Positions 26,680 through 36,679 of a DNA stretch of 64,000 nucleotides are shown here, piece by piece. The notes beneath the pieces were generated by a model that saw nothing but the letters and a program-made list of their open reading frames with translations, made no database searches and was not told where the DNA came from. The stretch's first letter is position 1. Each line of letters opens with the position of its first letter. The translations under genes and the position numbers were made by a program. This stretch comes from Olleya aquimaris (GTDB lineage Bacteria; Bacteroidota; Bacteroidia; Flavobacteriales; Flavobacteriaceae). The stretch is taken from positions 228,568 through 292,567 of the forward strand of contig NZ_QLLO01000005.1 of the NCBI RefSeq assembly GCF_003259525.1. The letters run 5' to 3'.

Positions 26680-26709
26680 CAAATTTAAGATATTTATAGA
26701 AATTGCAAA
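26680..26709 (-). promoter_or_regulatory. Predicted promoter of the tRNA-Gly/tRNA-Leu unit
   Basis: The minus strand carries TTTG (26706-26709), an 18-base spacer and TAAATTTG (26680-26687), a full match to the Bacteroidota consensus, 38 bases upstream of tRNA-Gly. Confidence 0.6.
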
Positions 26710-26737
26710 GCCTTTTTTAAAAAATAATTAAATTAAT

Positions 26738-29350
26738 TTATACTGGCTTCTTTTTCACTAACATACGCTTGATTTCATTAAGTTTCATCAAGGCTTCTAC
26801 TGGTGTTAGCGTATCAATATCTGTATGTAAAATCTCTTCTTTTATATTTTCTAATAAAGGATCGTCTAAATTAAAGAAGCTTAACTGCATCTCATCTTGT
26901 ATAGATTTTACTTTATCGGTTAATTCTTCACTAGAATGGCTCTTTTCTAATTTTTTCAGTATTTGGTTAGCACGACGCAATACCTGTTGTGGCATTCCCG
27001 CCATTTTTGCTACATGGATTCCAAAACTATGTTCGCTTCCGCCTTCTACTAGCTTACGTAAAAACAAAACGTTGTCTTTTAATTCTTTAACAGACACATT
27101 AAAGTTTTTAATACGCTCAAAGGTTTCGGTCATTTCATTTAACTCGTGGTAATGCGTTGCAAATAAAGTTTTTGGTTTTGCTGGATGCTCATGTAAATAC
27201 TCACTTATAGCCCAAGCTATAGAAATTCCATCGTAAGTACTTGTTCCTCTTCCAATTTCGTCTAACAAGACCAAACTTCTGTCTGATATATTATTTAAGA
27301 TGGAAGCGGTTTCATTCATCTCTACCATAAATGTAGATTCTCCCATAGAGATATTATCACTTGCACCTACACGTGTAAAAATCTTATCTACCACACCAAT
27401 TCGTGCTGCTTTTGCTGGCACAAAGCTTCCTATTTGTGCTAATAGTACAATTAACGCAGTTTGACGTAAAATAGCCGACTTACCAGACATATTTGGACCA
27501 GTAATCATGATAATTTGCTGTGTGTCTCTGTCTAAAAACAGGTTATTAGCAATGTAAGGTTCTCCTATAGGGAGTTGTTTTTCTATAACTGGATGACGAC
27601 CATCTGTAATCTCTAAATCAAATGATTCATCAATTGTTGGATAAATATAATTATTGTCTGATGCCAATTGTGCAAAACCGCATAAGCAATCTATTTTACC
27701 AATTAAGTAGGCATTTTGCTGTACTGGTTTTATGTATTGATTCATCCACAACACCAAATCCATAAACAGTTTTTGTTCGATAGCCATGATGCGCTCTTCT
27801 GCACCTAAAATTTTGGCTTCGTATTCTTTTAATTCTTCTGTAATGTAACGCTCTGCATTGACTAATGTTTGCTTACGTATCCACTCTTCTGGTACTTTAT
27901 CTTTATGCGTATTACGTACTTCAATATAATATCCAAACACATTGTTTGATGCTATTTTAAGAGACGTGATTCCTGTGCGCTCACTCTCGCGCTCTAACAT
28001 TTTATCTAAATAGTCTTTCCCTGAAGTAGACAATGCTCTTAACTCATCCAACTCGGTTGAAAAACCTGGAGCTATCGTCCTCCCTTTTAAGATATTTACT
28101 GGTGCCTCCTCATTTAGAGTTTCTTTAATTTTTTCGCGTAACACATCGCAGCTTTGTAAATTATCTCCAATAACTTTTAACGACTCGTTGTTACATTGAC
28201 TTGCTAAAGCTTTTATAGGAATAATGGCTTCTAGTGAATTTTTTAACTGAATCACCTCTCGAGGACTCACCTTTTGTGTTGCTATTTTAGAAATGAGTCG
28301 CTCTAAATCGCCTATTAATTTTATGTGATGCTGAATTTTTTGCAATACAACAGCATCTTGTTTTAAATAAGAAACAACCTCATGCCTTTCCTTTATTTTT
28401 TCAATATGTTTAAGTGGTAAAGCCAACCAACGTTTTAATAAGCGTCCTCCCATTGGAGAAATAGTTTTGTCTATAACATTTAGTAATGTAACCGCATTAT
28501 TATTTGTGGAATTGTAAAGCTCTAAGTTTCGGATTGTAAAGCGGTCCATCCATACATAATCGTCTTCTGCAATTCTGGAAATGGAGGAAATATGCTCTAA
28601 TTTATTATGTTGAGTTTCGCCTAAATAATGTAAAATAGAACCTGAAGCAATGATCCCTTCATTTAAATCTGCAATTCCATATCCTTTTAACGATTTAGTA
28701 TTAAAATGTTTTAATAAGGTTTCGTTTCCATAATCGGGTTGGTACACCCAATCTTCTAAATTAAACGTATGAAAATCGCTACCAAAAGCTTCGGTAAATG
28801 TGTTTCTTTTTGGTTTGGCAACTAATACTTCACTTGGATTAAAATTCTGTAATAATTTATCGATGTATTCTTGATTACCTTGAGAAGTCAAAAACTCTCC
28901 GGTAGAGATGTCTAAAAACGATATCCCAATATGTAATTTTCCGAAGTAAACCGAACACAAAAAGTTGTTGGTTTTGGATTGTAAGACCTCATCGTTTAAA
29001 GCAACACCAGGTGTGACCAGCTCTGTTACACCACGTTTTACAATGGTTTTGGTTTGTTTTGGGTCTTCCAGTTGGTCACAAATCGCAACACGCTCTCCAG
29101 CTTTTACCAACTTTGGCAAATACGTATTTATGGAGTGATGTGGGAAGCCAGCTAGCTCTGTTTCGGTTTCGCTTCCTGCACCTCTTTTGGTTAAAATAAT
29201 ACCCAAAATACCAGCTGCTTTTACAGCATCTTGACCAAAGGTTTCGTAAAAATCGCCAACTCTAAATAACAATAAGGCATCAGGATACTTTGCTTTAATA
29301 GCATTGTATTGCTTCATTAACGGAGTGACTTTTTTACTTTTTGTTGCCAA
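26738..29350 (-). CDS. mutS: DNA mismatch repair protein MutS
   Basis: MutS recognises mismatches and starts mismatch repair. The 870-residue length is typical. The N-terminal mismatch-binding domain has the Phe-x-Glu motif region ([14 protein letters not shown]), followed by core domains including [11 protein letters not shown] and the ABC-type ATPase: Walker [19 protein letters not shown] at about residues 615-623, [13 protein letters not shown], Walker [21 protein letters not shown] and [10 protein letters not shown]. The C-terminal region ([13 protein letters not shown]) is complete. The gene is monocistronic here and divergent from the methyltransferase gene. Confidence 0.98.
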   Translation of the reverse strand: MATKSKKVTPLMKQYNAIKAKYPDALLLFRVGDFYETFGQDAVKAAGILGIILTKRGAGSETETELAGFPHHSINTYLPKLVKAGERVAICDQLEDPKQTKTIVKRGVTELVTPGVALNDEVLQSKTNNFLCSVYFGKLHIGISFLDISTGEFLTSQGNQEYIDKLLQNFNPSEVLVAKPKRNTFTEAFGSDFHTFNLEDWVYQPDYGNETLLKHFNTKSLKGYGIADLNEGIIASGSILHYLGETQHNKLEHISSISRIAEDDYVWMDRFTIRNLELYNSTNNNAVTLLNVIDKTISPMGGRLLKRWLALPLKHIEKIKERHEVVSYLKQDAVVLQKIQHHIKLIGDLERLISKIATQKVSPREVIQLKNSLEAIIPIKALASQCNNESLKVIGDNLQSCDVLREKIKETLNEEAPVNILKGRTIAPGFSTELDELRALSTSGKDYLDKMLERESERTGITSLKIASNNVFGYYIEVRNTHKDKVPEEWIRKQTLVNAERYITEELKEYEAKILGAEERIMAIEQKLFMDLVLWMNQYIKPVQQNAYLIGKIDCLCGFAQLASDNNYIYPTIDESFDLEITDGRHPVIEKQLPIGEPYIANNLFLDRDTQQIIMITGPNMSGKSAILRQTALIVLLAQIGSFVPAKAARIGVVDKIFTRVGASDNISMGESTFMVEMNETASILNNISDRSLVLLDEIGRGTSTYDGISIAWAISEYLHEHPAKPKTLFATHYHELNEMTETFERIKNFNVSVKELKDNVLFLRKLVEGGSEHSFGIHVAKMAGMPQQVLRRANQILKKLEKSHSSEELTDKVKSIQDEMQLSFFNLDDPLLENIKEEILHTDIDTLTPVEALMKLNEIKRMLVKKKPV

Positions 29351-29464
29351 AGGTTTTTTGTTTATTAGTAAGTTTGCTAATGTAACTAAATATTGATTTT
29401 TACAGAAGTCAATTGGCTTTAAGTTATTGATAATTATTCACAAATTATAAGTTTTATAAAAGCA

Positions 29465-29487
29465 CTTCGACTGCGCTCAGTGTGACA
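29465..29487 (+). repeat. Dispersed 23-bp repeat, copy 1
   Basis: This 23-base intergenic element has the core TTCGACTGCGCTCAG, much richer in GC than the surrounding DNA. Related copies lie at 30080-30102 (four differences) and 56619-56641 (two differences). All three are between genes. Confidence 0.7.
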
Positions 29488-29539
29488 TTAAAATTAAACA
29501 AGTTCTCGTCTTGGCGAAAATGAAAAGAAAACCCTATCT

Positions 29540-30073
29540 ATGCGTAAACTAAAAAACAGCGAACTAGACAGACTAAGTATTGACGATTTTAAAACCGCTA
29601 AAAAAACACCAATAGTTATTGTTTTAGATAACATTAGAAGTTTAAATAATATTGGAAGCGTGTTTAGAACTAGTGATGCTTTTTTAGTAGAAAAAATTTA
29701 TCTCTGCGGAATTACTGCTACGCCTCCACATAAAGACATACACAAAACAGCTCTAGGAAGTACAGATACTGTTGCTTGGGAATATGTTGAAAATACACTT
29801 GATTTAGTTAAAAAGCTGAAAGCAGATGGTTGTAAAGTTATTAGTATTGAGCAAGCTGAAAATGCAACGATGCTTGACAATTTTAACGTAGAAACTGATA
29901 CAAAATACGCTTTAGTTTTTGGTAACGAAGTTAAAGGGGTTGCCCAAAATGTAGTTACAGCTAGCGATATGGTAATTGAAATCCCACAATTTGGCACGAA
30001 GCACTCGCTTAATATTAGTGTGAGTTGTGGTGTTGTAGTGTGGGATGTGTTTAGTAAGTTGAAAAAACTTTAG
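29540..30073 (+). CDS. SpoU/TrmH-family RNA 2'-O-methyltransferase
   Basis: This 177-residue SPOUT-fold enzyme probably methylates a ribose in tRNA or rRNA using S-adenosylmethionine. The three SpoU motifs are visible: motif 1 VLDNIRSLNNIGSVFRTSDA, motif 2 ALVFGNEVKGV, and motif 3 IEIPQFGTKHSLNISVSCGV, which forms part of the knot. It lacks the N-terminal substrate-binding domain of larger TrmH or RlmB proteins, so the target position cannot be assigned. Confidence 0.9.
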   Translation: MRKLKNSELDRLSIDDFKTAKKTPIVIVLDNIRSLNNIGSVFRTSDAFLVEKIYLCGITATPPHKDIHKTALGSTDTVAWEYVENTLDLVKKLKADGCKVISIEQAENATMLDNFNVETDTKYALVFGNEVKGVAQNVVTASDMVIEIPQFGTKHSLNISVSCGVVVWDVFSKLKKL

Positions 30074-30079
30074 AAAACA

Positions 30080-30102
30080 CTTTGACAGCACTCAGTCTGA
30101 CA
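30080..30102 (+). repeat. Dispersed 23-bp repeat, copy 2
   Basis: This copy (core TTTGACAGCACTCAG) differs at four positions from the one at 29465. It sits in the 43-base gap between two convergent genes. Confidence 0.55.
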
Positions 30103-30116
30103 GCATTCAAATGCTA

Positions 30117-30596
30117 CTACTTTATAGGCACCCAAATCTCCTCTTCTACTTCTGCATTTGAAGGATGATAGTTTTCCGGTAATTTTTCAAAGTGCGGTCT
30201 GTTATCTAACACATATTCTGAATTTGGCAACCAATTAGCATGAATAAATTGCCAAGCTTCTAAAAACCCTTCTGGTTTTCCTTTGTAATTAAATACTGCG
30301 TAGTTCCCTTCTTTAATCGTTAGCGTTTCCAAACCTTCTGGAATAGTTTCAAAACTTGACACTTCTACTCCAACCCATTTTACGTATTCTGTATGTGGTG
30401 TCATGTTTTTTAAATTAAACTCGTCATACACTTGAATAGAGAATTTTTGTGTACCAACACGATTTAAAACTTCATGTCGTCTAGGCATAAATTGTCTTGC
30501 TAGATTAGCTGTGCCTTGAGCATTGGTCATAAAAGTCAAGTTGTCTTTTAAACCTACTATTAAAATAGCTTTTGATTGTATAATTTTAGGCGTCAT
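30117..30596 (-). CDS. GyrI-like/AraC effector-binding domain protein
   Basis: This 159-residue stand-alone domain resembles the GyrI-like small-molecule-binding fold found in SbmC and in the effector half of MerR/AraC regulators. Visible features are QFMPRRHEVLNRVG, HTEYVKWVGVEVSSFETIPEG with the conserved P-E-G turn, YAVFNYKGKPEGFLEAWQFIHANWLPNSEY, and the C-terminal EIWVPIK. There is no DNA-binding domain. Its start overlaps the end of the folK-dNK fusion gene by 11 bases, so it is translated from the same mRNA. Function is unknown. Confidence 0.82.
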   Translation of the reverse strand: MTPKIIQSKAILIVGLKDNLTFMTNAQGTANLARQFMPRRHEVLNRVGTQKFSIQVYDEFNLKNMTPHTEYVKWVGVEVSSFETIPEGLETLTIKEGNYAVFNYKGKPEGFLEAWQFIHANWLPNSEYVLDNRPHFEKLPENYHPSNAEVEEEIWVPIK

Positions 30597-31722
30597 TTGT
30601 ACAAATTTGATTTAATAACCAGAGGTAATCTGCTCTGTTTTTGACAAAATCTTTATCTGAAATATCAATGATTTTGACATTAAATTCTGTTTGGCTTTTT
30701 AAAAAGTCTAAATAACCAGCGTTAATTTTTTCCAGGTAATCATCAGCTATTTCACTTTCGTATTTGCGTCCTCGTTTTTTAATATTGGCTTGTAGACGTT
30801 CTGTGTTTTGATATAAATAGACGTACAAGTCCGGTTTTGCAATGTCTTTATACATTAAATAGAATAACTTTCTGTATAACTTAAACTCGTCTGGTTGCAA
30901 CGTGATTTTTGAAAAAATTAGCGATTTAAACACATCATAATCACTAACTATAAAATCCTTGAACAAATCCAATTGCCCTAAATCGTCTGTAATTTGCTGA
31001 TATCGATCCGCCAAAAAAGACATCTCTAAAGTAAACGCATATCGTTGAGGCTCTTTATAAAATTTTGGTAAAAACGGATTATCTGCAAAACGTTCTAACA
31101 CCAATTTAGCATTAAAATCTTCAGCTATTTGTGTAGCTAAACTAGTTTTTCCTGCTCCAATATTACCTTCAATAGCTATGTAATTATGGCTTGAAAAATT
31201 AAACTGTTTACTTGGATTTTTCAACCAAATTTTAACTGGCTCTAACACATTAGTATCTTCACATTCTTCTAAAAGTGTTTCTATTGTTTTATTAAATGTG
31301 GGATGTTCAAATTTGCTTGCAATTAAATGTAATGGTTCTAGAACAAATCTACGTTTGTGTGCTTCTGGATGTGGAATGGTTAGATTTTTTTCGTCGTGCT
31401 GTTCTTCATCATAAAAAATAATATCTAAGTCTATAATTCTAGATTCATAACCGTTTGTTTGTTTTGGAGAGCGACCTAAATCTTTTTCTATTTGCAATAA
31501 TTTACTCAACACTTTTTTTGGCTTAAGTGTTGTTTTTACAGCAATGCAGGTATTTAAAAAGTCGTCACCATCAAATCCAATTGCTTTGCATTGATAGACC
31601 TTGGCAATGCTTATAACCGCACCAATTTGGTTAAAAATAGCATCTACAGCGAGTTGTAAGTTTTTAAACTTATCGCCTTTATTACTTCCAAGTGCTATGT
31701 AAACGGTTTTTTGGTCAATCAT
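30586..31722 (-). CDS. folK: Fused FolK (HPPK) - deoxynucleoside kinase
   Basis: This 378-residue protein joins two enzymes. Residues 1 to about 165 are 6-hydroxymethyl-7,8-dihydropterin pyrophosphokinase of folate synthesis (VYIALGSNKGDK, GRSPKQTNGYESRIIDLDII, IPHPEAHKRRFVLEPL). Residues about 180-378 are a deoxynucleoside kinase of the dNK/dGK type with P-loop GNIGAGKT (186-193), LERFADNPFLPKFY, and a C-terminal KKRGRKYESEIADDYLEKI arginine-rich lid. The linker is short (KIWLKNPSKQFNFSS). Both active-site motif sets look intact. I recall similar fusions in other Flavobacteriia. Pairing folate and dNTP salvage in one chain fits a thymidylate/DNA-precursor link, but this is inference. Confidence 0.92.
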   Translation of the reverse strand: MIDQKTVYIALGSNKGDKFKNLQLAVDAIFNQIGAVISIAKVYQCKAIGFDGDDFLNTCIAVKTTLKPKKVLSKLLQIEKDLGRSPKQTNGYESRIIDLDIIFYDEEQHDEKNLTIPHPEAHKRRFVLEPLHLIASKFEHPTFNKTIETLLEECEDTNVLEPVKIWLKNPSKQFNFSSHNYIAIEGNIGAGKTSLATQIAEDFNAKLVLERFADNPFLPKFYKEPQRYAFTLEMSFLADRYQQITDDLGQLDLFKDFIVSDYDVFKSLIFSKITLQPDEFKLYRKLFYLMYKDIAKPDLYVYLYQNTERLQANIKKRGRKYESEIADDYLEKINAGYLDFLKSQTEFNVKIIDISDKDFVKNRADYLWLLNQICTNDA

Positions 31723-31793
31723 TTTTCTTTGACAAAATAACTAAAAGAAATCCACTTAGTTCTTATCTTTATCAAATCTGTTAATAAGTTTTT

Positions 31794-32498
31794 ATGACAC
31801 TAAAAGACAAACTAGCTGCACAAAAGATATACTTATTTTTAGGTGCGCTTTTTATAACTGCGTTAGTGGTTTCTAACCTTATTTTTCAGAAATTCTTTTA
31901 TTGGCACCCTTTTGACATTAAGATTTTCGGGACTAAATTATTTGAAATTTCAGTCGGAATTCTTCCTTACCCAATCACTTTTTTAATAACCGATTTAGTT
32001 AGCGAGATTTATGGTAAAAAACGTGCAAATCAAATTGTTATTGCTGGTATTTTTGCGTCTGTTTTTTCGCTTTTAATTGTTTATACTGCAAATGCAGTTT
32101 CTGCAACATCATGGTCACCTGTTGATGACGCGCTGTTTACTACCGTATTTGGCAACACCATTATTGCAGTTTTTGCTAGTATGATGGCCTACTTGTTAGC
32201 ACAATTGGTAGATATTCAAATCTATCATTTCTGGAAACGAGCGACTCAAGGAAAACACTTATGGCTACGTAATAATTTTTCGACTTTTTTGTCTCAATTT
32301 GTAGACACGTTTTCTGTGCTGTTTTTACTATGTTCTTTTGGTGAAATCGCGTGGGACAAGTTTACTGGCTTATTGATTAGTGGATTTATTTTTAAAGTTT
32401 TAATTGCCATTTTGGATACTCCGTTTTTGTATTTGGGTGTCTATCTGTTTAGACGTCGATTTAATTTGAAAATCAACGAAGAACTACAATTACTATAG
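31794..32498 (+). CDS. Queuosine precursor transporter (YhhQ/VUT family)
   Basis: This 234-residue inner-membrane protein has about six transmembrane segments and belongs to the YhhQ family, which imports queuosine precursors (preQ0/preQ1 or queuine) for tRNA modification. Matching segments are ALVVSNLIFQKFFYW, GILPYPITFLITDLVSEIYGKKRA and RNNFSTFLSQFVDTFSVLFLL, the last carrying the family's characteristic Asp/Thr helix. The precise precursor cannot be told from sequence. Confidence 0.9.
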   Translation: MTLKDKLAAQKIYLFLGALFITALVVSNLIFQKFFYWHPFDIKIFGTKLFEISVGILPYPITFLITDLVSEIYGKKRANQIVIAGIFASVFSLLIVYTANAVSATSWSPVDDALFTTVFGNTIIAVFASMMAYLLAQLVDIQIYHFWKRATQGKHLWLRNNFSTFLSQFVDTFSVLFLLCSFGEIAWDKFTGLLISGFIFKVLIAILDTPFLYLGVYLFRRRFNLKINEELQLL

Positions 32499-32621
32499 TA
32501 TAAAAAAGTAAATGCTAAACTTTTATTAAATACTTTTATATAAACATCTATTTAATTAGTTTAAGCGTAAGTAATTATAACACTAACAATAGATATTATA
32601 ACCGTTTACGGAACACCTAAC

Positions 32622-35294
32622 ATGAAGAAAAAACTAAAAATAATTGGATTATCATTATTAATATTACTAGCCTTATTAATTGCTAGCCCATTTATATTTC
32701 AGAGTCAAATTAAAGATATGGTTAGACGTTATATTAATGACAACGTTAACGCTAAAGTCACGTTTGATGATGTTAATTTAAGTTTTATAAGAAGCTTTCC
32801 TCAAGCCAATGTGACATTAGATAATTTAATGATAACTAATGTTGCTCCTTTTGAAAACGACACCCTTGCAAAAGCAAAATTAGTATCCTTAGATATGTCT
32901 GTAAAAGAATTGTTTAAAAATGCAGATGATGACCCAATAATAATTAATAGTGTTAACATTAACGAAGCACTAGTTAACTTAATAACTGACACTGAAGGAA
33001 ACGTAAATTGGGATATAGCAAAAATAAAAGACAACCTGTTAACAGAAAATAATACTACAAGTAAAGGTTTTACTTTTGACATAGAAGATTATACCATTAA
33101 CAACAGTGCATTTAACTATTTAGATGAAAGTGTAAATACAAAATTTAAAATAACTAATCTAAATCATCAAGGAAATGGTAGATTTTCTGGCGAATTGTCT
33201 GAGTTAGACACCAAAACCGAAGCTAATGTTACATTTAGCATGGATGATATAGAATATTTAAGCAATAACTTTGTAAAACTTGATGCTTTAATAGATCTAG
33301 ACATACCAAACAACACATATACGTTTAAAGAAAATAAAGGCTTTGTTAACGATTTACCTTTAGAATTTAAAGGATATGTTAAGTTGATTGAAGCAGGTCA
33401 AGAGATTGATATTTCTTTTGAAAATCCAGGATCTTCATTTAAAGACTTTTTAGCTGTTATCCCAAAAACTTATGCTAAAAACCTAGACAATGTAAGTACA
33501 ACTGGTAATTTTAAAGTTAATGGTTTAATTAAAGGAGAAGTAACAGAAACCAAAATACCAACCCAAGACATAAACATTGTCTCAAATAATGCTTCTTTTA
33601 AGTTTGACCATTTACCAAAACGTGTTGAAAACATTATTATTAATGCAGAAGTAAAAAACGAAACTGGAATTGCAGATGACACCTACATCAAGCTTAACAC
33701 ACTAAATTTTAAGATTGATCAAGACGAATTTAAAAGCTCTGCCACCTTTAAAAACTTAACTAAAAACATATTAGTTAATGCTAATATAGATGGTGTTTTA
33801 AATTTAGAAAACTTAACTAAAGCCTATCCAGTAGAACTAAAAAACGAATTGAAGGGAATTTTAAAAGCAAAACTCAATACTAGTTTTGATATGAATGCAT
33901 TAGAAACAAATGCTTATGAACGTATCAAAAACAATGGTACAATGAGTGTCTCTAATTTTGTATTCTCTTCTGCAGATATAGTTAACCCTATTAATATTTC
34001 CAACGCCTCCATTAACTTTAATCCAGGCACAATAACCCTAGATAATTTTGTAGCTACAACAGGAAAAACAGATCTAAACGCTACAGGGACTATTAATAAT
34101 TTATTGGGGTTTTTATTAAGTGACCAAAAGTTAAAAGGTAATTTTAAAGTTAATTCCAACACCTTTGTTGTTAGTGATTTTATGATGGAAGGCGGAAGCA
34201 ATGCACCAGTAAATCAAAGTGCAGAACCTGCAACATCACTTAAAATTCCTGCATTTTTAGATTGTACTATTTCAGCAGATGCAAAAACGGTACATTATGA
34301 TAACTTAATTTTGAAAGATGTAAAAGGAAACCTGAGAATAGCAGATGAAAAAGCACAACTTAACAATGTTACCTCAAGTATTTTTGATGGTAATTTAAGT
34401 CTAGAAGGTATTGTTGATACAAAATCCGAAAAGCCTACATTTAGCATGAATTTAGGTGCTAAAGACTTTAATATAGCACAATCGTTTGAGGATTTAAATT
34501 TATTAAAAGCCTTAGCACCAATTACTAAAGCATTACAAGGAAAACTAAATAGTAGTATTAATTTATCTGGTACTTTGGGTGACGATTTTACTCCGCTTTT
34601 AAATACTATTTCTGGAGACGCTTTCGCGGAATTACTAACAACAACTTTTCAACCTAAAAACGAGCAACTGTTTTCTTTGTTAGAAAGTAAATTAAACTTT
34701 TTAGATTTTAGCAAATTAGATCTAAAAGACTTAAAAACCAAGCTTTCCTTTTCCAATGGACAAGTTACAGTTAAACCCTTTGACATTAAATATAAAGACA
34801 TTGTAATGACTGTAAATGGTTCTCACACATTTAGTAATACTATGAATTATCAAGTTGTATTTGATGTTCCAGCTAAATATCTAGGAAGCGATGTCAATAA
34901 ATTAATTAATAAAATTAATGATCCAGCTGTAAACAATATTACCATTCCGGTTACTGCAACTATTTCCGGTAATACAACGCAACCAAAAGTACAAACAGAT
35001 TTAACAAGTGGTGTTAAAAACCTAACCAATCAACTTATAGAAATTGAAAAACAAAAACTTATCAATAAAGGAAAAGACAAACTTACAGATGTTGTTGGTG
35101 ATATTTTAGGCGGTAATAAACCAAAAGATTCTACTAACACACAAAACAACAATACTGTAAAGGATGTAATTGGCGGAATATTAAGTGGAAACAATAAACC
35201 CAAAGACTCCACTAAAACAGATAGCGTTAAACCTAAAGATCAAGTTAAAGATGTTATTAATGGCTTGTTTGGAAAAAAGAAGAAAAAAGAATAA
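32622..35294 (+). CDS. AsmA-family protein
   Basis: This 890-residue protein is anchored by one N-terminal transmembrane segment (LKIIGLSLLILLALLIASPFIF) and is otherwise periplasmic. It starts with the AsmA N-terminal domain (DNVNAKVTFDDVNLSFIRSFPQANVTL) and has a long beta-rich groove region ending in the AsmA C-terminal domain (FNIAQSFEDLNLLKALAPI, LQGKLNSSINLSGTLG). Relatives are now seen as bridges for phospholipid transport between membranes. The tail is Lys-rich with two GGILSGNNKPKDST-like repeats. The gene contains the same GC-rich word as gldB (34619-34631). Confidence 0.88.
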   Translation: MKKKLKIIGLSLLILLALLIASPFIFQSQIKDMVRRYINDNVNAKVTFDDVNLSFIRSFPQANVTLDNLMITNVAPFENDTLAKAKLVSLDMSVKELFKNADDDPIIINSVNINEALVNLITDTEGNVNWDIAKIKDNLLTENNTTSKGFTFDIEDYTINNSAFNYLDESVNTKFKITNLNHQGNGRFSGELSELDTKTEANVTFSMDDIEYLSNNFVKLDALIDLDIPNNTYTFKENKGFVNDLPLEFKGYVKLIEAGQEIDISFENPGSSFKDFLAVIPKTYAKNLDNVSTTGNFKVNGLIKGEVTETKIPTQDINIVSNNASFKFDHLPKRVENIIINAEVKNETGIADDTYIKLNTLNFKIDQDEFKSSATFKNLTKNILVNANIDGVLNLENLTKAYPVELKNELKGILKAKLNTSFDMNALETNAYERIKNNGTMSVSNFVFSSADIVNPINISNASINFNPGTITLDNFVATTGKTDLNATGTINNLLGFLLSDQKLKGNFKVNSNTFVVSDFMMEGGSNAPVNQSAEPATSLKIPAFLDCTISADAKTVHYDNLILKDVKGNLRIADEKAQLNNVTSSIFDGNLSLEGIVDTKSEKPTFSMNLGAKDFNIAQSFEDLNLLKALAPITKALQGKLNSSINLSGTLGDDFTPLLNTISGDAFAELLTTTFQPKNEQLFSLLESKLNFLDFSKLDLKDLKTKLSFSNGQVTVKPFDIKYKDIVMTVNGSHTFSNTMNYQVVFDVPAKYLGSDVNKLINKINDPAVNNITIPVTATISGNTTQPKVQTDLTSGVKNLTNQLIEIEKQKLINKGKDKLTDVVGDILGGNKPKDSTNTQNNNTVKDVIGGILSGNNKPKDSTKTDSVKPKDQVKDVINGLFGKKKKKE

Positions 35295-35446
35295 TTTTTA
35301 AATTTTAACAATATTTAGTCGTTTTTAAGTCAATTTTTGCTCAATTTTAATGGTTTGTAGCTTTTTTTCAAAAGAAATTGTTAATAATTAGGAATTGTCA
35401 TTTTAATTGTTAGATTATAGATATAACTTAAAACAATGTAGACTGA

Positions 35447-36310
35447 ATGAGGCAATTAAAAATTACTAAGCAAGTTACCAACCGCGAATCTAAATCCCTA
35501 GATAAATACTTACAAGACATTAGCAAACTTCCAATGATTACTGCAGAAGAGGAAGTGGAATTAGCTCAAAAAATTAGAGAAGGCTGTCAAAAATCTTTAG
35601 ATTTATTGACAACTGCTAACTTACGTTTTGTTGTATCTGTCGCAAAGCAATATCAAAATCAAGGTTTAACTTTACCAGATTTGATAAACGAAGGTAACGC
35701 AGGATTAGTAAAAGCTGCTAAACGATTTGATGAAACTAGAGGGTTTAAATTTATATCCTACGCAGTGTGGTGGATTAGACAAGCTATATTGTCTGCTTTA
35801 GCAGAACAATCTAGAATTGTAAGATTACCATTAAATAAGATTGGATCTATAAACAAAATTAGAAAAGTCACTTCGCATTTAGAGCAAATTAACCAAAGAC
35901 CTCCAAGTGCATCAGAAATAGCAAAAGAATTAGATCTGACTATTAGCGATGTTAAACAGTCTATGAAAATTTCTAGTAGACATGTCTCTATGGATGCGCC
36001 TTTAAAAGAAGGAGAAGATTATAGTTTGTATGATTTAGTAAGCTCAAACGAGTCACCAAATCCAGATATGAATTTAATGCGTGAGTCTTTAAACACAGAG
36101 ATTGATCGTGCTTTAGAAACCCTAACACCAAGAGAAAGTGATGTGATTAGACTTAATTTTGGATTAAGCAATCAACCAGCAATGACCTTGGATGAGATTG
36201 GTAGAACCTTTGATTTAACACGCGAACGTGTGAGACAAATTAGAGAAAAAGGGATTAGACGTTTACGTCAAACCTCAAAAAGTAAAATATTAAAAACGTA
36301 CTTAGGGTAA
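35447..36310 (+). CDS. rpoD: Primary RNA polymerase sigma factor (RpoD/SigA)
   Basis: This is the housekeeping sigma factor of the short 287-residue type found in Bacteroidota, which recognises the -7/-33 promoter class used throughout this window. It has region 1.2 ([23 protein letters not shown]), region 2 ([44 protein letters not shown], read in parts, and [11 protein letters not shown]), region 3 and region 4 ([27 protein letters not shown]). There is no acidic region 1.1. The ribosomal protein gene rpsU follows with its own promoter. Confidence 0.96.
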   Translation: MRQLKITKQVTNRESKSLDKYLQDISKLPMITAEEEVELAQKIREGCQKSLDLLTTANLRFVVSVAKQYQNQGLTLPDLINEGNAGLVKAAKRFDETRGFKFISYAVWWIRQAILSALAEQSRIVRLPLNKIGSINKIRKVTSHLEQINQRPPSASEIAKELDLTISDVKQSMKISSRHVSMDAPLKEGEDYSLYDLVSSNESPNPDMNLMRESLNTEIDRALETLTPRESDVIRLNFGLSNQPAMTLDEIGRTFDLTRERVRQIREKGIRRLRQTSKSKILKTYLG

Positions 36311-36358
36311 ACCCAAATACAAAAACCTGTAAATAGTATTAAAATATTGTGATATTAA

Positions 36359-36390
36359 TTTGAAAATATCCATTATTTAATAGATATTTG
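36359..36390 (+). promoter_or_regulatory. Predicted promoter of rpsU
   Basis: TTTG (36359-36362), a 20-base spacer and GATATTTG (36383-36390), one mismatch from TAnnTTTG, lie 21 bases before rpsU. Confidence 0.45.
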
Positions 36391-36411
36391 CACCTGATTT
36401 AAAATTAAGAT

Positions 36412-36606
36412 ATGTTAAGAATTGAAATAAAAGAAGGCGAAAACATAGAACGTGCTCTTAAACGTTACAAGCGTAAGCACAGAAACGTAAAAGTAATGCA
36501 GAACTTAAGAGAGAAGCAATACTTTACTAAGCCATCAGTAAGTAGAAGAAGACAAATACAAAAAGCTGAATATATTCAAGGTCTAAGAGACGCAGAGAAT
36601 ATATAA
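36412..36606 (+). CDS. rpsU: 30S ribosomal protein S21
   Basis: S21 is a small basic protein of the 30S platform near the 3' end of 16S rRNA, involved in initiation. The 64-residue protein matches the family throughout (EIKEGENIERALKRYKRKHR, REKQYFTKPSVSRRRQIQKA). It directly follows rpoD, a recurring neighbourhood in bacteria, and is followed by a strong terminator. Confidence 0.97.
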   Translation: MLRIEIKEGENIERALKRYKRKHRNVKVMQNLREKQYFTKPSVSRRRQIQKAEYIQGLRDAENI

Positions 36607-36625
36607 ATAGTTTTTTTATAGTATA

Positions 36626-36665
36626 AAAAAAACCACGCATTTTTAGAATGACGTGGTTTTTTTGT
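36626..36665 (+). terminator. Terminator after rpsU
   Basis: A twelve-base-pair inverted repeat built on CCACG / CGTGG with A and T flanks and a short A/T-rich loop is followed by a T run. The symmetric flanks also allow function for murI on the other strand. Confidence 0.8.
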
Positions 36666-36679
36666 TGAATATATTTTAA

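Noticed and set aside
26540..26731. Open frame of 63 codons on the plus strand
   Set aside because: It runs antisense through tRNA-Gly; the protein-like motif RRDLNPRPSPWQGDALPLSY is the usual artefact of tRNA antisense translation.
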